Source: Anoxypelagibacter denitrificans (lineage in GTDB: Bacteria > Pseudomonadota > Alphaproteobacteria > Pelagibacterales > Pelagibacteraceae). From it: a stretch of DNA of 6,313 nucleotides. Numbering within the stretch: position 1 is the first letter of the stretch; each line of letters starts with the position of its first letter. Shown in pieces: positions 1 to 6,313 of this stretch. Where the stretch lies: positions 1 through 6,313 of the forward strand of contig JAGFVZ010000049.1 of the NCBI GenBank assembly GCA_017640265.1. The letters are read 5' to 3'. Both the position numbers and the translations under genes were made by a program. Under the pieces are notes generated by a model. That model saw only the letters and a list, made by a program, of their open reading frames with translations. It was not told the DNA's origin and ran no database searches.

Positions 1-647
1 TGTCCTAAAGAAGCGCACAAGCCAATAGCAGCCATGAAAAGCCATTGATTTGATGTAGGCGTTACCCAAGAAAAAGGCATGTAAATAGAAAGAATAACCG
101 CCCCTACTACACCGGTAATAAGTAAAGTTAATAATGGCGTATCTGCAGTATGAAGTTTTCTAGTAACAATGATGTATGTACCGTAAAAAAAACCAGTAAG
201 TAAAGCAGCCAAGGTGGCAATATTAAATTCAATAAGACCAGGACGAATTACTACAAGACTGCCTATAAACCCTATCGCAACTGCCGACCATCTCCTAAAA
301 CCTACACGTTCACCTAAAAAAATTGGTGATAATGCAGTAACAATCAGCGGCGCTATAAACGCTAAAGTTAAAGCTTTTGCTAAAGAAATCACAGAAATTG
401 AATAGAAAAATAAAATATTAGCACAAAGCAATATTAATCCACGAGAAAATTGAAGTTTAGGTTTGGAAGTCCAAACTAATTGTTTTCTAAAAAAAATGAT
501 AACAAATGATAAAGCTATGACAACTGTAAAAAAATATCGAGCCCAAACAATTTGTAACACTGGAAGATCGCTACTTAAATGTTTAGCCAAACCATCCATT
601 ACAGGCAAAATAGCCCAAGCTAACAAGTTGTAAAAAATCGCTTTCAT
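1..647 (-). CDS. EamA/DMT-family transporter, 3' end cut by window edge
   Basis: This is an inner-membrane permease of the drug/metabolite transporter (EamA) superfamily; the substrate cannot be told from sequence. Translating the minus strand from the ATG at 645-647 gives 215 residues with no stop before the left edge, so about 80 residues are missing from a usual 290-300. Visible family features are an early membrane helix with a DGLAKHL stretch (residues 18-24), VWARYFF (34-40), a helix around 70-87, the segment SLAKALTLAFIAPL (88-101), then a helix ending in LGERVGFRRW (111-120), and VVIRPG (132-137), which closes the first EamA repeat. The second repeat starts near 145 and is incomplete. 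The ATG lies 4 bases after the AEC-permease stop, with no Shine-Dalgarno sequence, so translation probably depends on the upstream gene. Family assignment is firm. Relatives in Alphaproteobacteria are annotated with various amine, amino-acid or SAM substrates, and I do not choose between them. Confidence 0.9.
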   Translation of the reverse strand, partial: MKAIFYNLLAWAILPVMDGLAKHLSSDLPVLQIVWARYFFTVVIALSFVIIFFRKQLVWTSKPKLQFSRGLILLCANILFFYSISVISLAKALTLAFIAPLIVTALSPIFLGERVGFRRWSAVAIGFIGSLVVIRPGLIEFNIATLAALLTGFFYGTYIIVTRKLHTADTPLLTLLITGVVGAVILSIYMPFSWVTPTSNQWLFMAAIGLCASLG

Positions 648-651
648 TTTT

Positions 652-1551
652 TTAGATAAAATATTTTAAAGAGATAAATACAACTATGGGAATCGTAATG
701 AAAGATAAGAATGTGGAAAGTACAACTGTACTAGCAATGTTATCAGTAATTTTTTTTGGTGAGTACATTTTTCCAATCAAGTAAGTTAAGACTGCGGATG
801 GCATAGATGTTTGAATAAACATTACTCCCGCCTCTATTCCAGATAAATTAAAGAATTTAACAAAACCAAAACCAATTAAAGGACCTATAATTATTCTTAT
901 AAAAGTGAATATTAAACTTTCTTTGAAAGAAAAAATTTTTAAATTAGATAATGCGACACCCAATGACATTAAAACTAAAAAAATAGTAGAATAAGAAATT
1001 AAAAATGTAGCATTTTCTATAAAATTCGGAATTGGGATTTTAAAATAGACAAAAAAAAGTGAGATAATTAAAGCATAGATTGACACACAATTAACAAGCG
1101 GTCTAAGAGAAAATTTTCTACTCGCTAAAAGAATATTTAAACTAAAATGGAGAACCACAATCACTGATGTAATGGCAGCTGCTATAGCTAGACCCATTTT
1201 ACCATATGCAAAAAGACAAATAGGAAGTCCCATATTGCCAGTATTCGGGAGTATTAATGGTGGAAGCAATCTATAAATATCTTTGTTAAGAATTTTTAAA
1301 ACCAAAATTCCTAAAATAGCAAACAATCCAACATATAAAAAAATGTAATATAGAAATCTTAAAAAAACAGAAAAATCAACGTTTGAAGTTGTTAGAGAAT
1401 AAAAAATAATGCAAGGAAGGCCTATATTTGCTGAAAGCGTGGTAATAAATTTTGTGTCAAATTTAGAGTCTTTTTTTCCGTACCAGTACCCTATTCCAAT
1501 TACGAAAAAAACAGGAAAAAGAACTTCTATAAGTTTAAAATAAAGTTCCAT
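652..1551 (-). CDS. AEC-family (auxin efflux carrier-like) permease
   Basis: This 299-residue protein is a polytopic inner-membrane transporter of the AEC / Mem_trans family, whose bacterial members carry organic acids or related anions, often malonate or malate. The substrate here is unknown. About ten hydrophobic segments span the whole length with few charged residues. The first half has LPCIIF (residues 45-50) and the crossover-type motif NTGNMGLP (103-110). The second half has the matching QTSMPSAV (247-254) and a terminal helix STVVLSTFLSFITIP (274-288). These paired Asn/Pro-rich breaks are the hallmark of the inverted-repeat AEC/PIN fold. Length is normal for bacterial members. The ATG overlaps the stop of the SbmA-like gene by one base (TAATG on the minus strand), which indicates translational coupling. 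The stop lies 4 bases before the EamA-family gene. Family is confident; direction and substrate of transport are open. Confidence 0.9.
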   Translation of the reverse strand: MELYFKLIEVLFPVFFVIGIGYWYGKKDSKFDTKFITTLSANIGLPCIIFYSLTTSNVDFSVFLRFLYYIFLYVGLFAILGILVLKILNKDIYRLLPPLILPNTGNMGLPICLFAYGKMGLAIAAAITSVIVVLHFSLNILLASRKFSLRPLVNCVSIYALIISLFFVYFKIPIPNFIENATFLISYSTIFLVLMSLGVALSNLKIFSFKESLIFTFIRIIIGPLIGFGFVKFFNLSGIEAGVMFIQTSMPSAVLTYLIGKMYSPKKITDNIASTVVLSTFLSFITIPIVVFISLKYFI

Positions 1552-2555
1552 TAAATTCTTACATCGGATCTTTTTATTCTCCCCAAAGGTTTAGAAAAGT
1601 CGATTGATTTTTCAAATTCATTTAAACGTTTATAAATTGATCTTAGTTCGGTAATTCTTGTCCAATTTTGTAAGAATAAGGAAAAACTGCTCTGAACTTC
1701 TCTAAAGGCGCTTGAAGTCTGTATTAATATTCCTAGAGTCATAGCTCCGGTAAACAAACCTGGCCCCATTAACACATAAGGAACAATGATCATTGATTGA
1801 TTGTACATAATCAACCACAAATCAAAATAACCGTAATGCAAAAAAAGCCTATGATAGTTAAATTTTATACCTATAAAAAGCTGTAGAATTGTGGGTGGTT
1901 TTGCGTAGTTTCTTCTATCGTCCTCTCCATAAACTAGCTCTTTACGGAATGCAGCTTCAACTTTTTGGTTATTGTATTCAAGCCCTGGTAATTTTATTCC
2001 AACTAACCAACTAATAATCAACCCGCCTAAACTGGCAGTTAAGGAAACCCAAACTAAGGAGCCCGAAATATCCTTAAAAAAAGGTATAACCACATTGGAT
2101 GATAAGCCCCACAAAATGGGAATAAAGGCAATTAATAACATTATTGCTCTAACCATTTGCAAACCTAAACTCTCAACGATTTTTGCAAAATTCATACAAT
2201 CTTCCTGTATTCTTTGGGATGCGCCTTCAACCTTTGAGTCAACTTTTCTCCAATACGGCATATAAGAAAAGGTCATAGCCTCTCTCCATCTAAATGCCCA
2301 GAGTCGAGTAAAATAATTGGTAATGGTATAAATAATTACGTATGGGACAGCCAGCTTCATAAATATAAAGAGACCATCATAAAATTCTGATAATTCTCTC
2401 TCTGGAGCCTTCTGTAAAAGATCGTAAAAACCTTTGTACCATTCGTTGATTTTTACATCGATCCATGTTTGAGAAAATAAAGAAAAAATTATAAAAAAGA
2501 ATCCTCCCCAGGACCATAATAGCCATTTTTTCTCAGTAAAAAAACTTCTCCACAT
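1551..2555 (-). CDS. SbmA/BacA-family peptide transporter, short N-terminus
   Basis: This 334-residue inner-membrane protein belongs to the SbmA/BacA family, proton-driven importers of peptides and peptide antibiotics that lack a nucleotide-binding domain. Recognisable segments in order are INEWYKGFYDLLQ (residues 36-48), FRWREAM (88-94), VEGASQRIQED (109-119), the highly conserved GIKLPGLEYNNQKVEAAFRK (186-205) followed by ELVYGEDD (206-213), TLGILIQT (273-280) and the closing helix with LRSIYKRLNEFE (304-315). These match E. coli SbmA as I remember it. The protein starts at what is the third membrane helix of the 406-residue E. coli protein, so about 70 N-terminal residues are absent. The upstream stop is 1 base before this ATG, so a longer form is not encoded in the same frame arrangement. 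It overlaps the AEC permease by 1 base. Only a weak GAAAG lies upstream of the start. The natural substrate is unknown; peptide or modified-cofactor uptake is an inference. Confidence 0.9.
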   Translation of the reverse strand: MWRSFFTEKKWLLWSWGGFFFIIFSLFSQTWIDVKINEWYKGFYDLLQKAPERELSEFYDGLFIFMKLAVPYVIIYTITNYFTRLWAFRWREAMTFSYMPYWRKVDSKVEGASQRIQEDCMNFAKIVESLGLQMVRAIMLLIAFIPILWGLSSNVVIPFFKDISGSLVWVSLTASLGGLIISWLVGIKLPGLEYNNQKVEAAFRKELVYGEDDRRNYAKPPTILQLFIGIKFNYHRLFLHYGYFDLWLIMYNQSMIIVPYVLMGPGLFTGAMTLGILIQTSSAFREVQSSFSLFLQNWTRITELRSIYKRLNEFEKSIDFSKPLGRIKRSDVRI

Positions 2556-2556
2556 T

Positions 2557-2841
2557 TTAATCTTTCAAAAAATTATCCGCATAAGATTTGATTATAAATT
2601 TTGAGTTTTGAGGCTCAGCAATTTCATAATCAATATTGTTGTTTTTAGCATATTCAATAGCTTTTTCTTTGGAAGGAAATTCCAATATTACTTCTCTCAA
2701 GGTATCTTCGCCGGATTCCCATCCCATTAATGGATTGGTTTTGGTATCTTTAGTTTTAAATTTTAAGATCCAATTTTTAATCTTGCCTTTTCCAGATTGG
2801 AGCGCAGTTTTAGTTGGAATATAAATTTTAGCTCTCTTCAT
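2557..2841 (-). CDS. NDUFS4-like NADH dehydrogenase (complex I) accessory subunit
   Basis: This 94-residue soluble protein matches the ETC complex I subunit conserved region family (NDUFS4, the 18-kDa subunit), an accessory subunit at the NADH-oxidising arm of complex I in mitochondria and Alphaproteobacteria. Typical features are the N-terminal ARIY-like AKIYIPTKTALQSG (residues 4-17), WILKF (24-28), the central PLMGWESGEDT (37-47), a helix EKAIEYAKNNNIDYEIAEP (59-77) and the C-terminal SYADNF (86-91). Length is normal for bacterial versions, which lack the mitochondrial presequence. It has no membrane segment. It is followed 1 base later by the SbmA-like gene and preceded by the hydrolase across an 18-base gap of pure A/T-rich sequence without a Shine-Dalgarno motif. 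Core nuo genes are not in the window, so its place in this operon is not explained by function. The family marks the organism as alphaproteobacterial. Confidence 0.92.
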   Translation of the reverse strand: MKRAKIYIPTKTALQSGKGKIKNWILKFKTKDTKTNPLMGWESGEDTLREVILEFPSKEKAIEYAKNNNIDYEIAEPQNSKFIIKSYADNFLKD

Positions 2842-2859
2842 AAATTAATTGAAAATTTT

Positions 2860-3636
2860 TTATTTTTTTAAAAACTCTACAACCTTCTCTCTCATCTCAA
2901 AAGCATTTTCAAGTGTTATCATATGGCCACAATTTTTAATAACGTGTATTTTTGAATTTGGAACTAGTGCTGCAAATTCCTTTCCTTTATCAACCGCTAT
3001 CATTTTATCTAGTTCTCCAAATATAAATAATGTTGGACATTTTATCCTTTCGATCGCTTTGATTCCATTTTTATAATTATTACACGCAATTAAATCAATT
3101 GCTAAAATTTCTCTTATTTCCCTTGTTGAGTCTAATATTTTACTAAGAGGGTTTCCTCCAATAAATTGCTTTGAATGTCCATATCCCCATTTCATTATTA
3201 AATTAAGCGATTCCATATCTCCAGATAATGACATGTCAATTAAATCTTGATTGACGGGCAGTTTGTATGACCCGGCTACAAAAATTAAATTTTTTACCTT
3301 TTTTGAAAATTTATAGTTATATTCTAGAGCAATTAAACAGCCTTGAGAGTGTCCCAAAATTGTTAATTCGTCGATTCCAATTTTTGTAATAACTTTTTCT
3401 AACCAATCAGCAATTTTTTCAATTGACTTTAAACTTTCTCCTTCAGAATTGCCATGACCAGGCAAATCTAGAGAAAAAACATTATAACCCTGATTTGATA
3501 AATATTCCTCGGTTAATGACCATACTATATGTGATTGACCAGCACCATGTATCAATATAATCGTATGTTTTTTTTTATCAAAAGAAATGCCTGCACCTGA
3601 AGCAAATACTTTTTTGTTTTCTATTTCAAAAATCAA
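2860..3636 (-). CDS. Alpha/beta hydrolase, TTG start
   Basis: This 258-residue cytoplasmic alpha/beta-fold hydrolase probably cleaves an ester, thioester or C-C bond; the substrate is unknown. The fold signature is clear: the oxyanion-hole HGAG (residues 30-33), LDLPGHGNS (56-64), the nucleophile elbow GHSQG with Ser97, the acid in FGELDK (Asp210) and the catalytic His238 in NCGHM. A cap domain lies roughly between 125 and 195. There is no signal peptide or membrane helix. The start is TTG at 3634-3636: the frame is closed by TAA four codons upstream, the next in-frame Met is near residue 135 (past the nucleophile), and an AAGGA lies 6 bases before the TTG. The TTG overlaps the TGA of the acyl-CoA synthetase by 4 bases (TTGA), so the two are translationally coupled. 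This suggests a role in the same acyl-CoA pathway, possibly as an esterase or thioesterase, but that is inference. Confidence 0.93.
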   Translation of the reverse strand: MIFEIENKKVFASGAGISFDKKKHTIILIHGAGQSHIVWSLTEEYLSNQGYNVFSLDLPGHGNSEGESLKSIEKIADWLEKVITKIGIDELTILGHSQGCLIALEYNYKFSKKVKNLIFVAGSYKLPVNQDLIDMSLSGDMESLNLIMKWGYGHSKQFIGGNPLSKILDSTREIREILAIDLIACNNYKNGIKAIERIKCPTLFIFGELDKMIAVDKGKEFAALVPNSKIHVIKNCGHMITLENAFEMREKVVEFLKK

Positions 3637-5261
3637 TTTAGTTCCTTAGCTTTTTTTCTAAGTTCAAATTTTTGAATTTTGCCCGTTGATGTTTTAGGTA
3701 GTTCGCAAAATATAATTCTTTTAGGAATTTTAAAACCAGCTAAGGTTTTTCTACAAAATGTTATTATTTCTTCCTCGCTAGCCTTCTTTTCTGGCACTAA
3801 TTCAACAAAGGCACACGGTGCTTCTCCCCATTTTTCATCTGGTTTAGCAACGACTGCAGCAAGTGAAACTGAAGGGTGTTTTACCATTGTGTTTTCAATC
3901 TCTATAGAAGAAATGTTTTCTCCGCCCGAAATTATAACGTCTTTAGATCTGTCTTTTATTTGGATATAACCATTGGGATGCATAACTGCTAAATCACCTG
4001 AATGAAACCATCCGCCCTTCATGGATTTTTCTGTTGCTTCTTTATCCTTAAAATACCCTTTCATCACAATATTTCCACGTATCATTATTTCTCCCATCGT
4101 TTTTCCATCTCGCGGAACTGCCTTCATACTTTCTGGATCCATCACTTCAGCACCTTCAGTATTCGGGTAACGTACGCCTTGACGGGCATTGATCTCGGCT
4201 TTCTCATCATCAGTTAAATTATCCCATTCCGTATTCCACGCACATTGTAACATATGCCCATAAGTTTCTGTTAATCCGTAAACGTGCATAACCTCAAAAC
4301 CTAAATTTTCCATTTTTTTGAAAATAATACTTGGTGGAGGAGCGGCCGCTGTCAAAACATATACCTTATGTTTAGGGGGTTTCTGTTCACTCTTTGTGGC
4401 ATTAACTATCATATTTAATATAATTGGTGCCCCACCAAAATGAGTTACCTTGTACTGGGTTATTAAATCAAAAATTTCTCTAGCTGTAATATTTCTAATA
4501 CATATTACTCGCGCATGAAGCATAGCGAGCGTCCAAGGATAACACCAACCGTTACAATGAAACATAGGAACCGTATACAAAAAATTTAAACGGTTAGGCA
4601 TATTCCATGCCACAGCACTTCCTGTAGACATTAAATAAGCGCCCCTATGATGATAAACAACTCCTTTGGGATTCCCTGTGGTTCCAGATGTATAATTTAA
4701 TGAAATTGCTTGCCATTCATCCGCTGGTCTTTTCCAAACATAGTTTGATTTGCCCTCGTTTAAAAAACTTTCATACTCCAATTCTCCAATCTTTTCAGAA
4801 TCTTTTAAATCAGCTTGTTTGTCGTCAATATCTATAATTAAAATTTTCTTATTCAAATCCCTTAATGCTTTTTTTACAATAGTATGAAATTGACGATCTA
4901 CGATTAGCACTTTGGAATCGGCATGCTTTAGTATGTAAGTAACTGTTTTTGAATCTAATCTGGTATTAATTGCATTAAGCACTGCTCCTGTCATTGGAAC
5001 AGAATAATGTGCCTCAAATAATTCTGGTATATTTGGAGCCATAATAGACACAGTATCTCCTAATTTAATTCCATGTTTTTCCAAAGCGCTAGCAAATTTT
5101 ATGCAACGTTCGTAAACCTGTTTCCAGGTATAAATTCGTTTTTTGTAAATTACAGCTTCATAATTTGGATAAATATCGCTTGTTCTTTCAAGAAAGCTTA
5201 TTGGGGTTAACGGAATAAAGTTCGCGCTATTTTTTTCAAGATTTTTATTATAATCGTTCAT
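3633..5261 (-). CDS. AMP-forming acyl-CoA synthetase (DmdB-like candidate)
   Basis: This 542-residue cytoplasmic enzyme of the ANL adenylate-forming superfamily activates a carboxylic acid with ATP, then forms its CoA thioester. All core motifs are intact: the phosphate-binding loop YTSGTTGNPKG (residues 190-200), VPMFHCNGW (231-239), VYGLTET (328-334), WFHSGDLA (418-425), DRSKD (437-441), SGGENIS (445-451) and the C-terminal LPKTSTGKIQKF (521-532) with the adenylation lysine at 528. The N-terminal NFIPLTPISFLERT and the GVRYP segment (362-366) match the group annotated as general short/medium-chain acyl-CoA synthetases in Proteobacteria. Length is normal. The ATG lies 3 bases after the acyl-CoA dehydrogenase stop, without a Shine-Dalgarno sequence. 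The hydrolase start overlaps its end. Beside a DmdC-type dehydrogenase it may be a methylmercaptopropionate-CoA ligase (DmdB). A general fatty, branched or aromatic acid ligase is equally compatible with the sequence. Confidence 0.93.
   Translation of the reverse strand: MNDYNKNLEKNSANFIPLTPISFLERTSDIYPNYEAVIYKKRIYTWKQVYERCIKFASALEKHGIKLGDTVSIMAPNIPELFEAHYSVPMTGAVLNAINTRLDSKTVTYILKHADSKVLIVDRQFHTIVKKALRDLNKKILIIDIDDKQADLKDSEKIGELEYESFLNEGKSNYVWKRPADEWQAISLNYTSGTTGNPKGVVYHHRGAYLMSTGSAVAWNMPNRLNFLYTVPMFHCNGWCYPWTLAMLHARVICIRNITAREIFDLITQYKVTHFGGAPIILNMIVNATKSEQKPPKHKVYVLTAAAPPPSIIFKKMENLGFEVMHVYGLTETYGHMLQCAWNTEWDNLTDDEKAEINARQGVRYPNTEGAEVMDPESMKAVPRDGKTMGEIMIRGNIVMKGYFKDKEATEKSMKGGWFHSGDLAVMHPNGYIQIKDRSKDVIISGGENISSIEIENTMVKHPSVSLAAVVAKPDEKWGEAPCAFVELVPEKKASEEEIITFCRKTLAGFKIPKRIIFCELPKTSTGKIQKFELRKKAKELN
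3643..3647 (-). promoter_or_regulatory. Shine-Dalgarno site of the TTG-started hydrolase
   Basis: On the minus strand the sequence reads CTAAGGAACTAAATTGA: an AAGGA core six bases before the TTG start of the hydrolase, inside the last codons of the acyl-CoA synthetase gene. It is the only near-consensus ribosome binding site I found at any of the six junctions, and it decides the start of this gene. Confidence 0.75.
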
Positions 5262-5264
5262 AAA

Positions 5265-6313
5265 TTAATCAAATTTAAAATTCATTATATACTTGCTTCC
5301 TGAAACTGCAGAATTGTAATAAGCGTCGATTCTAGGCAATACTCGATTGAAAAAAAAATTTGCAGTTTCAATTTTATTTTCAAAAAACTTTTTGTTATTT
5401 TTCAATTCTTTATAAGTAACTTCCAATACTTTTAACCAAGAAAATGCAATCGCAACTAGTCCTAAAACTTTAAGATAATCGTTACATGCTGCACTTACAT
5501 TATCCTTGCGCTCTTTAATGTTTGTTTTGATCCAATTTGTAAAATTTACTAATATTTCTAAATAGTGATTTAATTTTTCTGCAAATGGTTTTATTTTAAT
5601 TTCACTTTGATTTTTTTTAATTTCTTTCCTTATAGATTCAATATATTGCTCAATTACATGTCCATTGCTGATAAAAAGTTTTCTAAATACTAAATCTATT
5701 GATTGGACCGCATTGATTCCTTCATATATTGGCGTAATTCTATTGTCCCGATACAACTGCTCAATACCTTGGTCTTTCGTATAACCATAGCCGCCAAAAA
5801 TTTGCATTGCATCGCTGGTAATTTCCATGCCCATATCTGTAAATAATGATTTTACGACTGGTGTCATTAAAGACACCAGGTCAGTAGCTTCTTGTTTTAT
5901 TTTATTATTGCTGTGATAAAGACTAACCTCAATCTGTTGAGCCAACCAAAAACTTAAGGCCCTTTCCCCTTCAATTATCGACTTCATGTTTAATAACGAT
6001 CTTTTTATATCGACATGATCAATAATTAAATCTGCTCCATTGGTTGTCTTGTTATTATTGGATTTGCCTTGTTTCCTTTCCTTTGCATAAATTAATGCAT
6101 TTTGATAAGCGATTTCAGATATTCCTAATCCTTGGATACCTACAACAATTCTTTCCAAATTCATCATTGTAAACATCGAATTTAATCCTTTGTTTTTCGG
6201 CCCAATCATATAACCAATTGATTCATCAAAATTTAAAACACAAGTAGCAGATCCTTTAATGCCCATTTTGCTTTCAATAGAACCTGTTGAAACTTTGTTT
6301 TTTGAACCCAAAG
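5265..6313 (-). CDS. Acyl-CoA dehydrogenase with DmdC-type C-terminal domain, 5' end cut off
   Basis: This FAD-dependent enzyme oxidises an acyl-CoA to a 2,3-enoyl-CoA and passes electrons to an electron-transfer flavoprotein. The frame stays open to the right edge; the first whole codon (TTG) is an internal Leu, not a start. About 348 residues are visible of a family that usually has about 580-600. Numbering from that Leu, one sees SIESKMGIKGSATC (11-24), the middle beta domain with NKGLNSMFTMMN (40-51), then the helical domain with ERIVVGIQGLG (53-63), the FAD/dimer segment QIFGGYGYTKDQGIEQLYRD (170-189) and IYEGIN (195-200) carrying the catalytic Glu197. A further helical C-terminal domain (about 240-348, with RVLPRIDAYY at 323-332) marks the large FadE/DmdC type rather than the 380-residue type. 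The pairing with an acyl-CoA ligase 3 bases downstream fits 3-methylmercaptopropionyl-CoA dehydrogenase (DmdC), but other acyl-CoA substrates are possible. Confidence 0.93.
   Translation of the reverse strand, partial: LGSKNKVSTGSIESKMGIKGSATCVLNFDESIGYMIGPKNKGLNSMFTMMNLERIVVGIQGLGISEIAYQNALIYAKERKQGKSNNNKTTNGADLIIDHVDIKRSLLNMKSIIEGERALSFWLAQQIEVSLYHSNNKIKQEATDLVSLMTPVVKSLFTDMGMEITSDAMQIFGGYGYTKDQGIEQLYRDNRITPIYEGINAVQSIDLVFRKLFISNGHVIEQYIESIRKEIKKNQSEIKIKPFAEKLNHYLEILVNFTNWIKTNIKERKDNVSAACNDYLKVLGLVAIAFSWLKVLEVTYKELKNNKKFFENKIETANFFFNRVLPRIDAYYNSAVSGSKYIMNFKFD
5858..5879. repeat. Short perfect inverted repeat inside the acyl-CoA dehydrogenase gene
   Basis: CTGGTGTC (5858-5865) and GACACCAG (5872-5879) form a perfect 8-bp stem with a 6-base loop, extendable by three pairs past a single bulged base. 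It lies wholly within codons for the well-conserved LVSLMTPVV segment of the enzyme and is not followed by a T-tract on either strand. It is therefore probably a by-product of coding, with at most a minor effect on mRNA structure. Confidence 0.4.

Noticed and set aside
214..405. Plus-strand open frame of 63 codons
   Set aside because: It lies opposite the EamA-family gene, whose translation is clearly protein-like, and its own translation has no recognisable domain.
1972..2265. Plus-strand open frame of 97 codons
   Set aside because: It is antisense to the most conserved part of the SbmA-like gene and shows no family features; it is a shadow.
2842..2859. The longest intergenic gap, considered as a terminator or promoter
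   Set aside because: It is 18 bases of A/T-rich sequence with no stem, no -35/-10 pair and no Shine-Dalgarno motif; too short to support any call.
2636..3076. Two plus-strand open frames opposite the NDUFS4-like gene and the hydrolase
   Set aside because: Both are antisense to genes with intact family motifs. Their hydrophobic look comes from reading A-rich (Lys/Glu/Asn) codons backwards as Phe/Leu/Ile.
3679..4217. Two plus-strand open frames opposite the acyl-CoA synthetase
   Set aside because: They are shadows of the conserved C-terminal half of the synthetase and have no recognisable domains.
5858..5879. Hairpin considered as a transcription terminator
   Set aside because: It sits in the middle of an intact coding region, has no T-tract on either strand, and its bases are explained by conserved codons.
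6309..6311. TTG near the right edge as the start of the acyl-CoA dehydrogenase
   Set aside because: The frame continues to the window edge and the residues after it belong to the middle of the enzyme, so this TTG is an internal Leu codon.

Overview
The window looks like a piece of a streamlined, AT-rich alphaproteobacterial chromosome, most likely from a marine oligotroph of the SAR11 (Pelagibacterales) type. Three observations support this. Base composition is strongly AT-biased (by eye about one third G+C). Coding density is extreme: only about 26 of 6313 bases lie outside a reading frame. There is also a small NDUFS4-type complex I accessory gene, a family typical of Alphaproteobacteria and mitochondria. 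The exact lineage is an inference and was not tested by database search.

All seven genes lie on the minus strand, so transcription runs from the right edge to the left edge. In transcription order they are: a 5'-truncated acyl-CoA dehydrogenase with a DmdC-type C-terminal domain (5265 to the right edge); an AMP-forming acyl-CoA synthetase (3633-5261); an alpha/beta hydrolase starting at TTG (2860-3636); an NDUFS4-like protein (2557-2841); an SbmA/BacA-type transporter with a short N-terminus (1551-2555); an AEC-family permease (652-1551); and an EamA/DMT-family permease cut by the left edge (1-647). The junctions are +3, -4, +18, +1, -1 and +4 bases. No terminator or promoter is visible between genes, so the block is probably one transcript or a chain of translationally coupled genes.

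The right half is a coenzyme A-based acid catabolism module: a ligase makes an acyl-CoA, a dehydrogenase introduces a double bond, and a coupled hydrolase may act on a related ester or thioester. The ligase/dehydrogenase pair resembles the DmdB/DmdC steps of DMSP demethylation (methylmercaptopropionate to methylthioacryloyl-CoA), but could equally serve general fatty or branched acid oxidation. The left half holds three unrelated transporters in a row, which suggests uptake or export functions attached to the same transcript. The NDUFS4-like gene sits between the halves and has no obvious functional link to either.

I saw no RNA gene, CRISPR array, insertion sequence or phage gene, and no gene-free stretch longer than 18 bases. 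Nothing here is clearly a novel system. The most interesting points are the operon composition, the TTG-started hydrolase with the only clear Shine-Dalgarno sequence, and the short SbmA-like protein.
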